64,000 nt of DNA, taken from Zunongwangia sp. HGR-M22 (GTDB lineage: Bacteria; Bacteroidota; Bacteroidia; Flavobacteriales; Flavobacteriaceae). A model generated the notes under the pieces. It did not search any database. It worked only from the letters and a program-made list of their open reading frames with translations, and was not told the DNA's origin. A program made the position numbers and the translations under genes. Shown piece after piece: positions 54,648-63,261 of this stretch. Position 1 is the stretch's first letter. The number at the start of each line of letters is the position of its first letter. The stretch is taken from contig NZ_CP115159.1 in the NCBI RefSeq assembly GCF_027594425.1, positions 1,229,001 to 1,293,000 on the forward strand, in the 5' to 3' direction.

Positions 54648-54771
54648 AACGGTCTTGTATAACAATCAGTTGCGGGTTGGTTGAAAACTAAGATAGCTAA
54701 AATTCTCGACTTTTATGCTTGCGCGGCTGTGTCCGAAGGACAAAAAGCCGCAATTGTTGTTATACGTTGTT
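54648..54771 (-). repeat. attC-like site 8
   Basis: Left arm AACGGTCTTGTATAACAATC, right arm TTGTTGTTATACGTTGTT, 124 bp, near-identical to site 2 although the flanking cassettes differ. Cassette 8 begins ACCTGTAGTG and ends ATTACAGGTAAC. Confidence 0.87.
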
Positions 54772-54782
54772 ACCTGCTGGCT

Positions 54783-55325
54783 TTATTCCAATGCTGTTTT
54801 CGCCTGTTCAATATGTCTTTCATTATGATAAATTAAAACTCTCAAAGTGTTTCCTAATTTTAATTTTATAAGTTTTGATATGCTAATTGATGTTTTCGTT
54901 TTGCTTAAACTTATTTTTTTTGATTTATTTAAAAGTCCGAGAATTTGTCTCTGCTGTTCCAAAAACTTATCTATCGTTTTTTTGTTTAAATTGGTGCCGT
55001 TTGGATCTTTATCTTTGAATGTTTTTATTTTTTTCATCTTTTCTGAAGGCAGCATACTCTTAGCGAAATAATTACCTATGATTCCAGATTTAAAAAATGT
55101 TTCGGGATTTGTCTTACTTTTATTTATTTTTTGCTCTATTTCGGAAATGTAAAATTCACCGTATAAATTTAGATGTTCAATGCATTCGAGAACGCTCCAA
55201 GTTTCTTGGTTTTTCTTTTTGTTGAGTTCTTTTTCTGTTAATTGGTATAATTTTTCTACTTGATTGATATTTTTTCTTGTTCGTTCAATTAAGTCTAATA
55301 TCAGGAATTCTGTTTTTATCTTCAT
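54783..55325 (-). CDS. DinB-like superfamily protein, cassette 9
   Basis: The protein has 180 residues and is all helical. ETWSVLECIEHLNLYGEFYI (His of the metal site) and the C-terminal LRVLIYHNERHIEQAKTALE (two further His) are hallmarks of the DinB/YfiT fold. Members are metal-dependent thiol transferases or stress proteins. It follows a Crp/Fnr-type regulator by 54 bp on the same strand. Confidence 0.85.
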   Translation of the reverse strand: MKIKTEFLILDLIERTRKNINQVEKLYQLTEKELNKKKNQETWSVLECIEHLNLYGEFYISEIEQKINKSKTNPETFFKSGIIGNYFAKSMLPSEKMKKIKTFKDKDPNGTNLNKKTIDKFLEQQRQILGLLNKSKKISLSKTKTSISISKLIKLKLGNTLRVLIYHNERHIEQAKTALE

Positions 55326-55379
55326 TACTCGTTTTTCTACAAAATTGAAAACAAATTAATTATGAAATCTTGATTGAAA

Positions 55380-55916
55380 TCAAGATTTTTTTAGTCTTGA
55401 AAGAGTTTCTGGTGTCATTCTCAAGTATGAAGCAATATATTTATTGGGTATTTCTTGAAATAACTGAGGACTTCTTTTTAAAACACGTTTATACCTTTCC
55501 AATGGAGATGTTGTTAAAATGTCTCGTTCACGCTCCATTTGTTGGTAAACAAGTCCATTTACCATATCCAGCCATATTTTTAAATATTCTTCTGAACTCC
55601 AGATGAAGTTCGTAAAGCTCTCTTTTGAAATAACTTTTAATTCGGTTTTTTTAATAGCCTGAATATACAAATCTGATGGTTTACTTGTAATATATGAGTC
55701 AAGAGAGGCAATAAGATTGTTTTTATAGCCAAACCTTATCGTATGCTCTTCGTATTCATCAATAATAAAAATACGTAAACTACCTTTTAAGATAAAATAA
55801 AGATTGGTGTCTATACTACCTTGAACTTTCAAATATTCATTTCGGGTGAGAGCCAAATCTTTCTCCCATAAGTTCTGATTTTCAATCTCTTTTACTAATG
55901 TGTCAATTGAGTTCAT
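55380..55916 (-). CDS. Crp/Fnr-family transcriptional regulator, cassette 9
   Basis: The protein has 178 residues. The cyclic-nucleotide-binding-like beta-roll (about 25-115) has DTNLYFILKGSLRIFIIDEY, IRFGYKNNLIASLDSYI and KVISKESFTNFIW. The C-terminal HTH is short: RYKRVLKRSPQLFQEIPNKY, IASYLRMTPETLSRLKKS. The residues that contact cAMP are not clear. It likely regulates its own cassette, giving a two-gene unit like cassette 1. Confidence 0.85.
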   Translation of the reverse strand: MNSIDTLVKEIENQNLWEKDLALTRNEYLKVQGSIDTNLYFILKGSLRIFIIDEYEEHTIRFGYKNNLIASLDSYITSKPSDLYIQAIKKTELKVISKESFTNFIWSSEEYLKIWLDMVNGLVYQQMERERDILTTSPLERYKRVLKRSPQLFQEIPNKYIASYLRMTPETLSRLKKS

Positions 55917-55932
55917 TTTTTAGCTTGCAGGT

Positions 55933-56054
55933 AACGGTTTCGAGTATGGACAGTTGCGGGTTGGTTTGCCAGGTTTTGTCCGCTTAAAATAAATATAGCT
56001 AAAAACATCGAATATCTATTAAGTATTTAGCCGTAATTGACCATACGCGTTGTT
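55933..56054 (-). repeat. attC-like site 9
   Basis: Left arm AACGGTTTCGAGTATGGACA, right arm TTGACCATACGCGTTGTT, 122 bp. Cassette 9 begins ACCTGCTGG and ends CTTGCAGGTAAC. Confidence 0.88.
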
Positions 56055-56058
56055 AGCA

Positions 56059-56871
56059 TTAGTTTTTCTCGTAGGTTTTCCTTGTTTTAAAGTAAGAATC
56101 CGAACTATAGAATATTGCAAATATCTCTGACATATATGGAATATCACCTTTGTTCAATGCCATAGCTTTGTATTGTAATTTGAATAAAATTTCAACCCAA
56201 TATCTTATAATTTGTAGAACGTATAATTGACGATATTTTGTAATTGATTCAGTCATACCAGTTAAATAACTTGCTGTTTCGATATCTGATATTTCGTTTC
56301 TTGATTCATCGAAATGTTTTACTAATGAAAATTGACCAATTAGTATATCTGAAATTTTTGCATTTTCTCTTATTTGTTCTTTTTTTTTAGTAGAAACCCT
56401 CTTATCAAATATTAGTTTATCAACATTTTCGCTCCATTGTTTTATTGGGTCACTCTGAAATTTACTCTTAACTAAATAATTAATATTAGAGTATCTATCA
56501 CCCATTGCAAATTTAGTAAGTATAGAAATAATTCTAGAATGTATTACATCGTCAAGCTCTTTCTGGAATTCGAAAACAATATCGTGATTTATTATGATGG
56601 ATTCTGACTTATCAAATAACAACGATAGTTCATGACCAATTTTATTTTTCACATAATTCTCTGAAGGAAAATCACCATTATTAATTATATAATAGTCAAG
56701 GATTAAACATAACTTTCCTAATCTTTCAAGTCCTGTTGAAAGACTCGTAAAAGCTTGAAAGTAGATACCCTTTTGTCCATAATTAGCTTTTCCTAGTTGC
56801 GTCACACCACTAGCAAGCATATCTTTTGTGAATTTTGCTTCGTCTGCAATTACGTGAAAAGTTTTGGTCAT
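56059..56871 (-). CDS. Unknown helical protein, cassette 10
   Basis: The protein has 270 residues: TFHVIADEAKFTKDMLASGV, then LSTGLERLGKLCLILDYYII, a middle with MGDRYSNINYLVKSKFQSDP, and a C-terminal LQIIRYWVEILFKLQYKAMA. All-helical and soluble by composition. Not recognised; the ERLGKL...IGHEL pattern is HEPN-like but the catalytic motif is not clear. The gene fills the cassette, with stop 5 bp from the right core of site 9. Confidence 0.55.
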   Translation of the reverse strand: MTKTFHVIADEAKFTKDMLASGVTQLGKANYGQKGIYFQAFTSLSTGLERLGKLCLILDYYIINNGDFPSENYVKNKIGHELSLLFDKSESIIINHDIVFEFQKELDDVIHSRIISILTKFAMGDRYSNINYLVKSKFQSDPIKQWSENVDKLIFDKRVSTKKKEQIRENAKISDILIGQFSLVKHFDESRNEISDIETASYLTGMTESITKYRQLYVLQIIRYWVEILFKLQYKAMALNKGDIPYMSEIFAIFYSSDSYFKTRKTYEKN

Positions 56872-56894
56872 AGTTTAGTTGAAAAATTAATGCT

Positions 56895-57016
56895 AACGGT
56901 TTTGAGTATGGCCTGTTGCGGGTTGATATGCTAGATTTTTTCCGCTTACAATAAATATAGCTAAAAACATTGAATATCGATTAAGTATTTTGCCGCAATT
57001 GTCCATACGCGTTGTT
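56895..57016 (-). repeat. attC-like site 10
   Basis: Left arm AACGGTTTTGAGTATGGCCT, right arm TTGTCCATACGCGTTGTT, 122 bp. An IS91-type element is inserted at its right end, after GTT. Confidence 0.86.
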
Positions 57017-57293
57017 GAACGAATCCTCCCTACCGGTCGGAAGCTTACTAAGCCAAAATACAACAATTCTTATATTTAAGATAAACTAAAATTTACCGTT
57101 ATGTATAAAAAAAAGTAAAACGATAGTAGAGACCGCTATCGCAGAAGTTCCTGGCTTTGAAAACCTATGCTTACAACTTGGTAAGAGCTTTTCGATCAAT
57201 GGGAAAGCCGCAAGTACCCTGAACAACTACAAGCGATGCCTGGCTCACCTGGGCCTGCACTACAAGCAAAGCCCGGAGACCCTCTCTACTGAA

Positions 57294-58004
57294 ATGATCA
57301 ATGATTATCTTTTTCATTGCCAAAACCTGCACAAAACCCCATCCGAAAGTTTTTTCAAGCACACTATTTTCGGCCTGCGGGCCATCTACAAGATCCTGGG
57401 CTTGAATGATAAGCAGGTCAAGCTTCCCCAAATAAAGCGACAGAACCAACTCCCTGTAGTGCTTAGCAAAGCTGAAGTACGTACCTTGCTCAAAGCACCC
57501 AAATATCTCAAACACCGATTGATCCTGGGGATGCTGTATGGGTGTGGACTAAGGAGCTATGAACTCTGTGCCCTACGGCTCTGCGATGTAGACTTTGACC
57601 GACAGACTGTTTTTGTAAAAAAGCAGAAGGGCAAAGTAGACCGTTATGTGCCACTTAGCGAGCACTTGGCACGTGGACTTAAAAAATACATTGCAACGGA
57701 ATCTCCAAAAACCTTCCTCTTCAACAGCCAGGTAACCGATGATGGCGCCCCCCGGCCCATAACCCCCACCGCAATACAATGGGTCATCAAAGAGAACCGA
57801 AGTAAAGTAAATACCCACAAGACTATTACCGCCCATTGCCTGCGTCACACTTACGCCACGCACTTGCTGGAGGCAGGACTCAATATTATGAGCCTGAAAG
57901 AACTTTTAGGACATGCCTTTATCGAGACAACGCTGGTATATTTACACGTTGCCAACACTGGGAGTTCACGCAAGTTTAGCCCCCTGGATACCCTTTTTCA
58001 ATAA
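57294..58004 (+). CDS. Tyrosine recombinase of the IS91-type element (copy R)
   Basis: Identical to the copy M protein (236 residues from ATG). The R, K, HxLR, H/Y catalytic set is complete, and the coding-like extension upstream with the A8 run is repeated exactly. Confidence 0.85.
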   Translation: MINDYLFHCQNLHKTPSESFFKHTIFGLRAIYKILGLNDKQVKLPQIKRQNQLPVVLSKAEVRTLLKAPKYLKHRLILGMLYGCGLRSYELCALRLCDVDFDRQTVFVKKQKGKVDRYVPLSEHLARGLKKYIATESPKTFLFNSQVTDDGAPRPITPTAIQWVIKENRSKVNTHKTITAHCLRHTYATHLLEAGLNIMSLKELLGHAFIETTLVYLHVANTGSSRKFSPLDTLFQ

Positions 58005-59134
58005 TGCGCAGTCACCTTAAGGTGGCCGATGTGCTGGAGATGGAGCAGGATTATATCTCCTCACGGGCATTTACGAGCTGGCACAGGCGTACCCTTCATG
58101 CCATCCGTAAATGCCGCACCCCTGCTATGGGCGGACATATCGATAAGTGCGATTGCTGTGATAAACTCCACATCAGTTACAACAGTTGCAGGAACCGGCA
58201 TTGCCCTACCTGTCAAGGCCATAAACGCGAACAGTGGATACAGGCACGGGAAAGTGAACTGCTCAATGTTCCTTATTTTCATGTAGTCTTCACACTCCCT
58301 TCGGAACTGAATGCGTTTGCTTTATCCCATCCCAAAATAATTTATGGGAGCTTGTTCAAAGCGGCCTGGTCCACCCTTAGACAGTTCGGGGAGAACCCCA
58401 AGCACCTGGGCGGGCAAATGGGCATGATAGCCATACTGCACACCTGGGGCCAAAACCTGAGCCTGCACCCGCACTTGCATTGTATTGTTCCTGGAGGTGC
58501 GGTAAAGAGGTCAGGCAAATGGAAACCTGCAAGGAACAAGGGAAAATACCTGTTCAACGTGAAATCCATGGGGAAGGTATTCCGCGCAAAATATAGTGCA
58601 CTGCTTCGAGAGCAAAAGATAGCCATACCACAGGAAATCTATGATAAGCTCTTTGCTAAAAACTGGGTAGTCTATGCAAAGCAGCAATTCCACACCCCAA
58701 AATATGTAGTAGAATATCTGGGCCGTTACACCCATAAGATCGCAATAAGCAATCACCGGATAAAACAAATAAACAACTCCCAAAGGAGGGTAACCTTCCA
58801 GATTAAGGACTACAGGAAAGCGGGCCAAAAAGGACAACTAATACTGGATACCCGTGAGTTCGTGCGCCGATTTGCACTGCACGTACTGCCCAAAGGTTTT
58901 ACAAGGATAAGGCATTACGGCATCCTAAGCAGCAGTTGGAAAAAGCATAAACTACCGGCCCTACAAAATATCCTTGCAGGGGTGCCAGTAAAACCTGTCG
59001 AAAAAAAGCCTCCATTGCTCTTGGGCAAATGTCCAAGTTGCAAAAAGGGAAAACTAGTCACCGCTCTAACTTTCGATAAGCGTGGACCGCCAGATAAATG
59101 GAGAAAACTACTTTTATCCATTAATAGCTTTTAA
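58004..59134 (+). CDS. IS91-family transposase (copy R)
   Basis: Identical to the copy M transposase (376 residues), including the N-terminal CxxC zinc site, HPHLHCIVPGG, YLGRYTHKIA and C-terminal zinc ribbon. Overlaps the recombinase stop. Confidence 0.92.
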   Translation: MRSHLKVADVLEMEQDYISSRAFTSWHRRTLHAIRKCRTPAMGGHIDKCDCCDKLHISYNSCRNRHCPTCQGHKREQWIQARESELLNVPYFHVVFTLPSELNAFALSHPKIIYGSLFKAAWSTLRQFGENPKHLGGQMGMIAILHTWGQNLSLHPHLHCIVPGGAVKRSGKWKPARNKGKYLFNVKSMGKVFRAKYSALLREQKIAIPQEIYDKLFAKNWVVYAKQQFHTPKYVVEYLGRYTHKIAISNHRIKQINNSQRRVTFQIKDYRKAGQKGQLILDTREFVRRFALHVLPKGFTRIRHYGILSSSWKKHKLPALQNILAGVPVKPVEKKPPLLLGKCPSCKKGKLVTALTFDKRGPPDKWRKLLLSINSF

Positions 59135-59462
59135 AAACTGGCCTGCACCATGCGGGGCGGGAGAGTTATGTCCTAAAGCCAAGGATTTATTCAAAAAGGG
59201 ACCGGAAAAGGAGGCTAATCGATACGTAACTAGATTTAAGTAACTAGAAAAATGTTGGAGCCTAAAAAACTCAACAAAAATTGTGGCTCATCTGCCCCAA
59301 TAAAATTCCAGAATAATACAGGGTAAAAAGGTATTCCCCATAAAGGAGGAAACGGATCCGTCAACAAGATATTCAGCCCTGGCCTATCGGCGGGCCGAAT
59401 ACTTAGTTATTGGCAGCTGGCTTTTTTCTTTCTATTTTAGAAAATAATTAAAATTACTTTAC

Positions 59463-60143
59463 TTAACTAAAGAAATTATTAGATAAATTTATTAGTGAAT
59501 GTATTAGTACGGGTATTGCTAGATTTCTTGTTTTAATATAAACCAAACTTAAAATTATTCCTATAAAAAATGCTGTTGAAAAAAACGAATAATCCAAGTG
59601 TCCCAAACTGAACAAAAAACTTGAAATTAATACAGCAGTAATAGTTTTATATTTTTCATTGATTTTTTCAAAGATTATTTTTCTATAAAAAGTTTCTTCT
59701 AATATAGGCATTAACAAAAGAGTCCTTAAATAATAATAGAATTGTTCGAAACCTGTTATATCCCAAGTTATCTTTTGTAAAGAATAGTTGTAAATTTTTT
59801 CTTTGTTTATAATTTTATCTATAAGGTCAGGTAAATCCAGAAATGGCCAGATAACAACAATTAAAATTGTTACAAAAATACAAACCATAATATTCCTTAA
59901 ATTAGGAATTTTTACATTTTCAAAAGGATTATGTTTATAATAATACGTATAAAAACAAACCACAATTAACAATCCTAGATCAATACTAATAGCCATTGCG
60001 AATCTAGTATGATCATAAGTGCCAATAGTCGTATTCACCACTAAAAATAACGAAATTTGAAGAAATACTAATAAGAGGAAAAGGCCAAAAACTTGGATAA
60101 TCGGATTGTAATTTATATATGTTAAGATATTATCTTTAGGCAC
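59463..60143 (-). CDS. CPBP-family intramembrane glutamic protease, cassette 11
   Basis: The protein has 226 residues and seven or so hydrophobic segments. The CPBP motifs are present: EETFYRKIIFEKI (EExxxR) near 145, FSLGHLDYSFFST (His) near 181, and AIPVLIHSLINL near 210. Family members cleave or mature membrane-linked substrates, some for bacteriocin immunity. The cassette begins GGCAGCTGG and ends AGCTTGCTGCCAAC. Confidence 0.85.
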   Translation of the reverse strand: MPKDNILTYINYNPIIQVFGLFLLLVFLQISLFLVVNTTIGTYDHTRFAMAISIDLGLLIVVCFYTYYYKHNPFENVKIPNLRNIMVCIFVTILIVVIWPFLDLPDLIDKIINKEKIYNYSLQKITWDITGFEQFYYYLRTLLLMPILEETFYRKIIFEKINEKYKTITAVLISSFLFSLGHLDYSFFSTAFFIGIILSLVYIKTRNLAIPVLIHSLINLSNNFFS

Positions 60144-60177
60144 ATTTATTTTTTATGTGGAATTTCAGCTTGCTGCC

Positions 60178-60300
60178 AACGTCTGCGGATATCGAAAGTA
60201 GACATTACATTACTGGCTAGTTTGTTATCACCGTTAAGAGTAAAAATAGTAAAACTTTTCGAATAGGCCTCTACTTGGCTATTTTCGATGATCCGCTGTT
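60178..60300 (-). repeat. attC-like site 11
   Basis: Left arm AACGTCTGCGGATATCGAAA, right arm TTTTCGATGATCCGCTGTT, 123 bp, near-identical to site 4 and followed by the same duplicated cassette. Confidence 0.86.
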
Positions 60301-60734
60301 GTGTGCAGTAATTTTTTGAACCGACCTTAGCAGTAGCCTTTTTAAATATTTTAAAGTTCTTTATTCAAAAAATTACGGAGTAAGCGCGGCGCAATCATTA
60401 AAGAGTATGTTTTTGACAATAATTGCTCATTATCAAGGTCGGGACTGATATGTGCTGTTATTGTCAAAATTCTAGGATCAAAGGGAAATAGGGGAGTCCG
60501 TAGCCTTTCTCCACTGTGATTAAGGTACTTGATTTTGTCAAAAAAATCCACTACCTTAACTCAGGCTTTTATACGAGTTCGCTCGTATTTGAAAGTGCAC
60601 TTTCATACGATCTCATCGAAAAGCCTGGGTTGAGGAATTGTATTCCCCAACTCTCACACTTCCGAAAGGCTACGTCCTTTTTTGATTCTAGAAAATACTC
60701 CTTTATCGGTGTAAAAGCCGCGCTTATTGCTCAC
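60301..60734. repeat. Duplicated inverted-repeat-rich cassette (copy 2)
   Basis: Second copy of the cassette at 51046-51489, slightly shorter (a deletion near 60361) and with a few substitutions. It is followed by a different attC type (site 12), so the cassette body and its downstream site have been reshuffled. Confidence 0.7.
60351..60551 (-). CDS. Small possible protein in the duplicated cassette (copy 2)
   Basis: Sixty-six residues, MDFFDKIKYLNHSGERLRTP, ending LLRNFLNKEL. It differs from copy 1 mainly at the C-terminus. Coding status is doubtful; included because it is the only frame shared by both copies. Confidence 0.3.
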   Translation of the reverse strand: MDFFDKIKYLNHSGERLRTPLFPFDPRILTITAHISPDLDNEQLLSKTYSLMIAPRLLRNFLNKEL

Positions 60735-60739
60735 AACGG

Positions 60740-62363
60740 CAGTCTGTCTCAAAACTACCATATTTGGTTTTAAAAATAGTTGAAATTAGTATTGAAAACA
60801 AAATTTATACTCTGATCAGTATTTTTTGTTTTGCATTCGGTAAAAGCTTTATTCCGTCTTATAGAGGCTTTTATACACTTCTTGAAGGTTAAAAACAGGG
60901 CTACGATGAGTTGCTGTAAGGCGATTTTACTATTGAATAATCTTCTTAAATTATAAGCCAGAGCGATGAGTCCAAAATCTGCAGCAGCTGCTTTGATGCC
61001 CCTTTTGGTCATGATATGATCAAAACCCCATTGGCGCTTCATAGTGCCATAGGGATGCTCGACCAGCGCCTGCCTCTCTTTATAAAGCTCTCCGCTTTGT
61101 TCGACCCGCTTGGCGTTGCCTTGGATGTTCTGGGTAAATTGAGTGCGCTGTATAATCTTACCGTTAGCTTTGGCCGTGGTACACTTGCTGCGTACCGGGC
61201 ATTCCTTACAGGCCTTGGTCTTGTATTGTTTAAACGTATAGTTTCGGGCTTTGTACCAGGAGCCATTGCTGTATAAAGTATTTCCCTGGGGGCAAGTATA
61301 GGCGTCATCATCAGGATTATAAATGAAGTTTTTAGCATTGTATTTAGGATCTGGCGCCTGACTTTTACGTCCAATGGCCGGAATGGCCACCAGGGTATCG
61401 ATACCCAGACTATCGGCAATATGGAACTCGCTCCCGGTATGATAGCCTTTATCATAGAGTGCAGTAAAGGAATTTGATCGTAAAATGGACTTGGCCCTTC
61501 TGAGCATGAAGCCCATTGCTTTTTTATCATTCTGATTGGTGAGTTTATAATCGATCAGTAACTTATGTTTGGCATCTACGGTCGTTTGCGCGGTGTAGCA
61601 GACCTCGGTAACGGTTCCCCTTACAATTTGATGTCTGCTATCAGGATCAGAGGTCGATCGTTGTGGGTTTTCAGAAGAAGCATCCTTGTCTAATTGTTTT
61701 TGTATTGCCCGGTATTTGGTCTGTTGCTGTTTGCGCCCTTTAATTTGTTCTTTAATTTCTTCGGTTTTTTTCTGATCGCCATCAGCCTTGGCCAGTTCTT
61801 GGTTATGCTCTTCGAGCTTTCTATCGATGTACTCTAAGTGCCGCTGTATTTTCTTTTTGTTGTAGTTATTTTTTTTGCTGTTTTGCGCCCTTAGCTTGGT
61901 AGAATCCCCGGCAATAAGTGTTCCCCCGATCAGGTTGAAGTTACGGGCGATAGCCACGCTTTGCCGGAACACCTTTCGGATGGCTTTTGGGTTTTCTTTT
62001 CTAAACCGGGCAATGGTATTGTGATCGGGTTTTAAGTTTTTAATCAGCCAGATCACTTCAATGTTACGATAAGCCTCTTTCTCCAATCTTCGGGACGATC
62101 GCATCTGGTTCATATAGCCATAGATAAAGAGTTTGAGCAGATCTGCGGGGTCATAAGGCGGCCTCCCTTGAGTTCCTATAGTTTGAAAGCCCATCTGTGA
62201 TAAATCGATCAAGTTGACGAATTGATCAATAAGCCGTACGCTGTTATCCTCTGGGATCATATCATCCAAACAGGTCGAATAAAGGCTGAGCTGTTCGCGG
62301 TCTTGTCCTTGTTGGTATTCCATATCCTAAAAATACAAAATTCTTAGGTTTTGAGACAGTCTG
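60740..62363 (-). mobile_element. IS1182-like insertion sequence (copy 1)
   Basis: Terminal inverted repeats CAGTCTGTCTCAAAAC (left) and, inverted on the right, CAGACTGTCTCAAAAC; 1624 bp. The flanks share ACGG on both sides, a 4-bp target duplication. It carries one transposase. Confidence 0.9.
60770..62323 (-). CDS. IS1182-family transposase (copy 1)
   Basis: The protein has 517 residues. The N-terminal DUF772-type domain (about 20-110: IPEDNSVRLIDQFVNLIDLS, YDPADLLKLFIYGYMNQMRS) is followed by the DDE core (LIAGDSTKLRAQNSKKNNYN, FTALYDKGYHTGSEF) with a long coiled-coil insertion (KIQRHLEYIDRKLEEHNQEL) and a Cys-rich part (CKECPVRSKCTT). The end has HPYGTMKRQWGFDHIMTKRG. Confidence 0.9.
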   Translation of the reverse strand: MEYQQGQDREQLSLYSTCLDDMIPEDNSVRLIDQFVNLIDLSQMGFQTIGTQGRPPYDPADLLKLFIYGYMNQMRSSRRLEKEAYRNIEVIWLIKNLKPDHNTIARFRKENPKAIRKVFRQSVAIARNFNLIGGTLIAGDSTKLRAQNSKKNNYNKKKIQRHLEYIDRKLEEHNQELAKADGDQKKTEEIKEQIKGRKQQQTKYRAIQKQLDKDASSENPQRSTSDPDSRHQIVRGTVTEVCYTAQTTVDAKHKLLIDYKLTNQNDKKAMGFMLRRAKSILRSNSFTALYDKGYHTGSEFHIADSLGIDTLVAIPAIGRKSQAPDPKYNAKNFIYNPDDDAYTCPQGNTLYSNGSWYKARNYTFKQYKTKACKECPVRSKCTTAKANGKIIQRTQFTQNIQGNAKRVEQSGELYKERQALVEHPYGTMKRQWGFDHIMTKRGIKAAAADFGLIALAYNLRRLFNSKIALQQLIVALFLTFKKCIKASIRRNKAFTECKTKNTDQSINFVFNTNFNYF

Positions 62364-62498
62364 ACGGTTCCGAGTATGGACAGTTGTGGTTTGGTTTGCC
62401 AGGTTGTGTCCGCTTAAAATAAATATAGCTAAAAGCATCGAATATCGATTAAGTATTTAGCCACAATTGACCATACGCGTTGTTGCCACCAGTTATTT

Positions 62499-63251
62499 TC
62501 AAAGATAGTATTGACTTAAAAAACTCGGATTTTCTTTTTCTTTTGGGTAAAAATAAATTCCTATTAATAATTTACTGTTACCAGGAACTTTGTCATTTAC
62601 CCCTTTGTCAAAACTTGTCCATTCTGTTTTTTTAATTATCTCAATTAATTTTTTGTCGATTGGGTTTTGAAATCCACTTATTTCAATCACGTTTTTAATA
62701 CTCAAGTCAGATGCAAAAGTTATTTCATAAATCCCATATTTTTTCTCAAGTTCAATTCCTTTGAACTGCTGTAATTCTTTATGAAGTTTCGCTTTTTCTC
62801 GATAACTTATTTTGTCCGTAAAATTTATGTTTTTTGACTTGAAAGTTTTTAGAATGTCTAATTCTCTTTTCTGTCGTTTCTGATTTGTTTTGTTCAAATA
62901 AAGTAAACCAGAACACATTCCAATTCCGTAATTTCCATCTTTGTTTTTACTTGCATAGGCAATTAAATTTGTGTTTTCTGGAATGTAAATATCACAAGAA
63001 GTTCCAATTCCATTGTCACTTCTCCCATATACATAAATTGATTTTAATCGGTCGCCTTTATACAGCTCATTAATTTTAATATCTGCTCTATATCCGTGTT
63101 CGTTCTTTTGATTTGGATAGATTTTAATTATTGTCACATTAGCAACAAAATCAGATTGAGTATATTTTTCAGTTATTTTCGGCGGATCGCAATCGCAAGC
63201 AAAAACTCCAATTGAAAATAGAAAGATTGTTATTTGCAGGATTTTTTTCAT
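62499..63251 (-). CDS. Secreted TIMP/NTR-like protein, cassette 13
   Basis: I choose ATG 63251 (MKKILQITIFLFSIGVFACD), 12 nt inside the longer frame, for a better signal peptide. The mature start, CDCDPPKITEKYTQSDFVAN, follows the C-x-C...SD pattern of tissue-inhibitor-of-metalloproteinase (NTR) domains, which continue with ADIKINELYKGDRLKSIYVY and GIGTSCDIYIPENTNLIAYA. The C-terminal part (about 155-250; YGIYEITFASDLSIKNVIEI) is TonB-like in shape. The cassette starts GCCACCAG and ends GGTGCCAAC. Confidence 0.72.
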   Translation of the reverse strand: MKKILQITIFLFSIGVFACDCDPPKITEKYTQSDFVANVTIIKIYPNQKNEHGYRADIKINELYKGDRLKSIYVYGRSDNGIGTSCDIYIPENTNLIAYASKNKDGNYGIGMCSGLLYLNKTNQKRQKRELDILKTFKSKNINFTDKISYREKAKLHKELQQFKGIELEKKYGIYEITFASDLSIKNVIEISGFQNPIDKKLIEIIKKTEWTSFDKGVNDKVPGNSKLLIGIYFYPKEKENPSFLSQYYL

Positions 63252-63261
63252 AATTGGTGCC

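Larger units (their letters stand above)
57017..59411 (+). mobile_element. Complete IS91-type element with tyrosine recombinase (copy R)
   Basis: Same 2395-bp element as 45759-48153, with identical proteins. Removing it restores GTTGTT|GGCAGCTGG, an attC right core followed by the next cassette. Confidence 0.88.
60735..62484 (-). repeat. attC-like site 12, split by an IS1182-like element
   Basis: The left core AACGG (60735-60739) is separated from the body by the IS at 60740-62363. Removing the IS and one copy of the ACGG duplication gives AACGGTTCCGAGTATGGACA ... TTGACCATACGCGTTGTT, a normal 122-bp site of the type of sites 6, 9 and 10. Confidence 0.85.

Noticed and set aside
61039-61530. 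163-codon frame inside the IS1182-like transposase
   Set aside because: Same strand but other frame of a clear transposase; no independent support.
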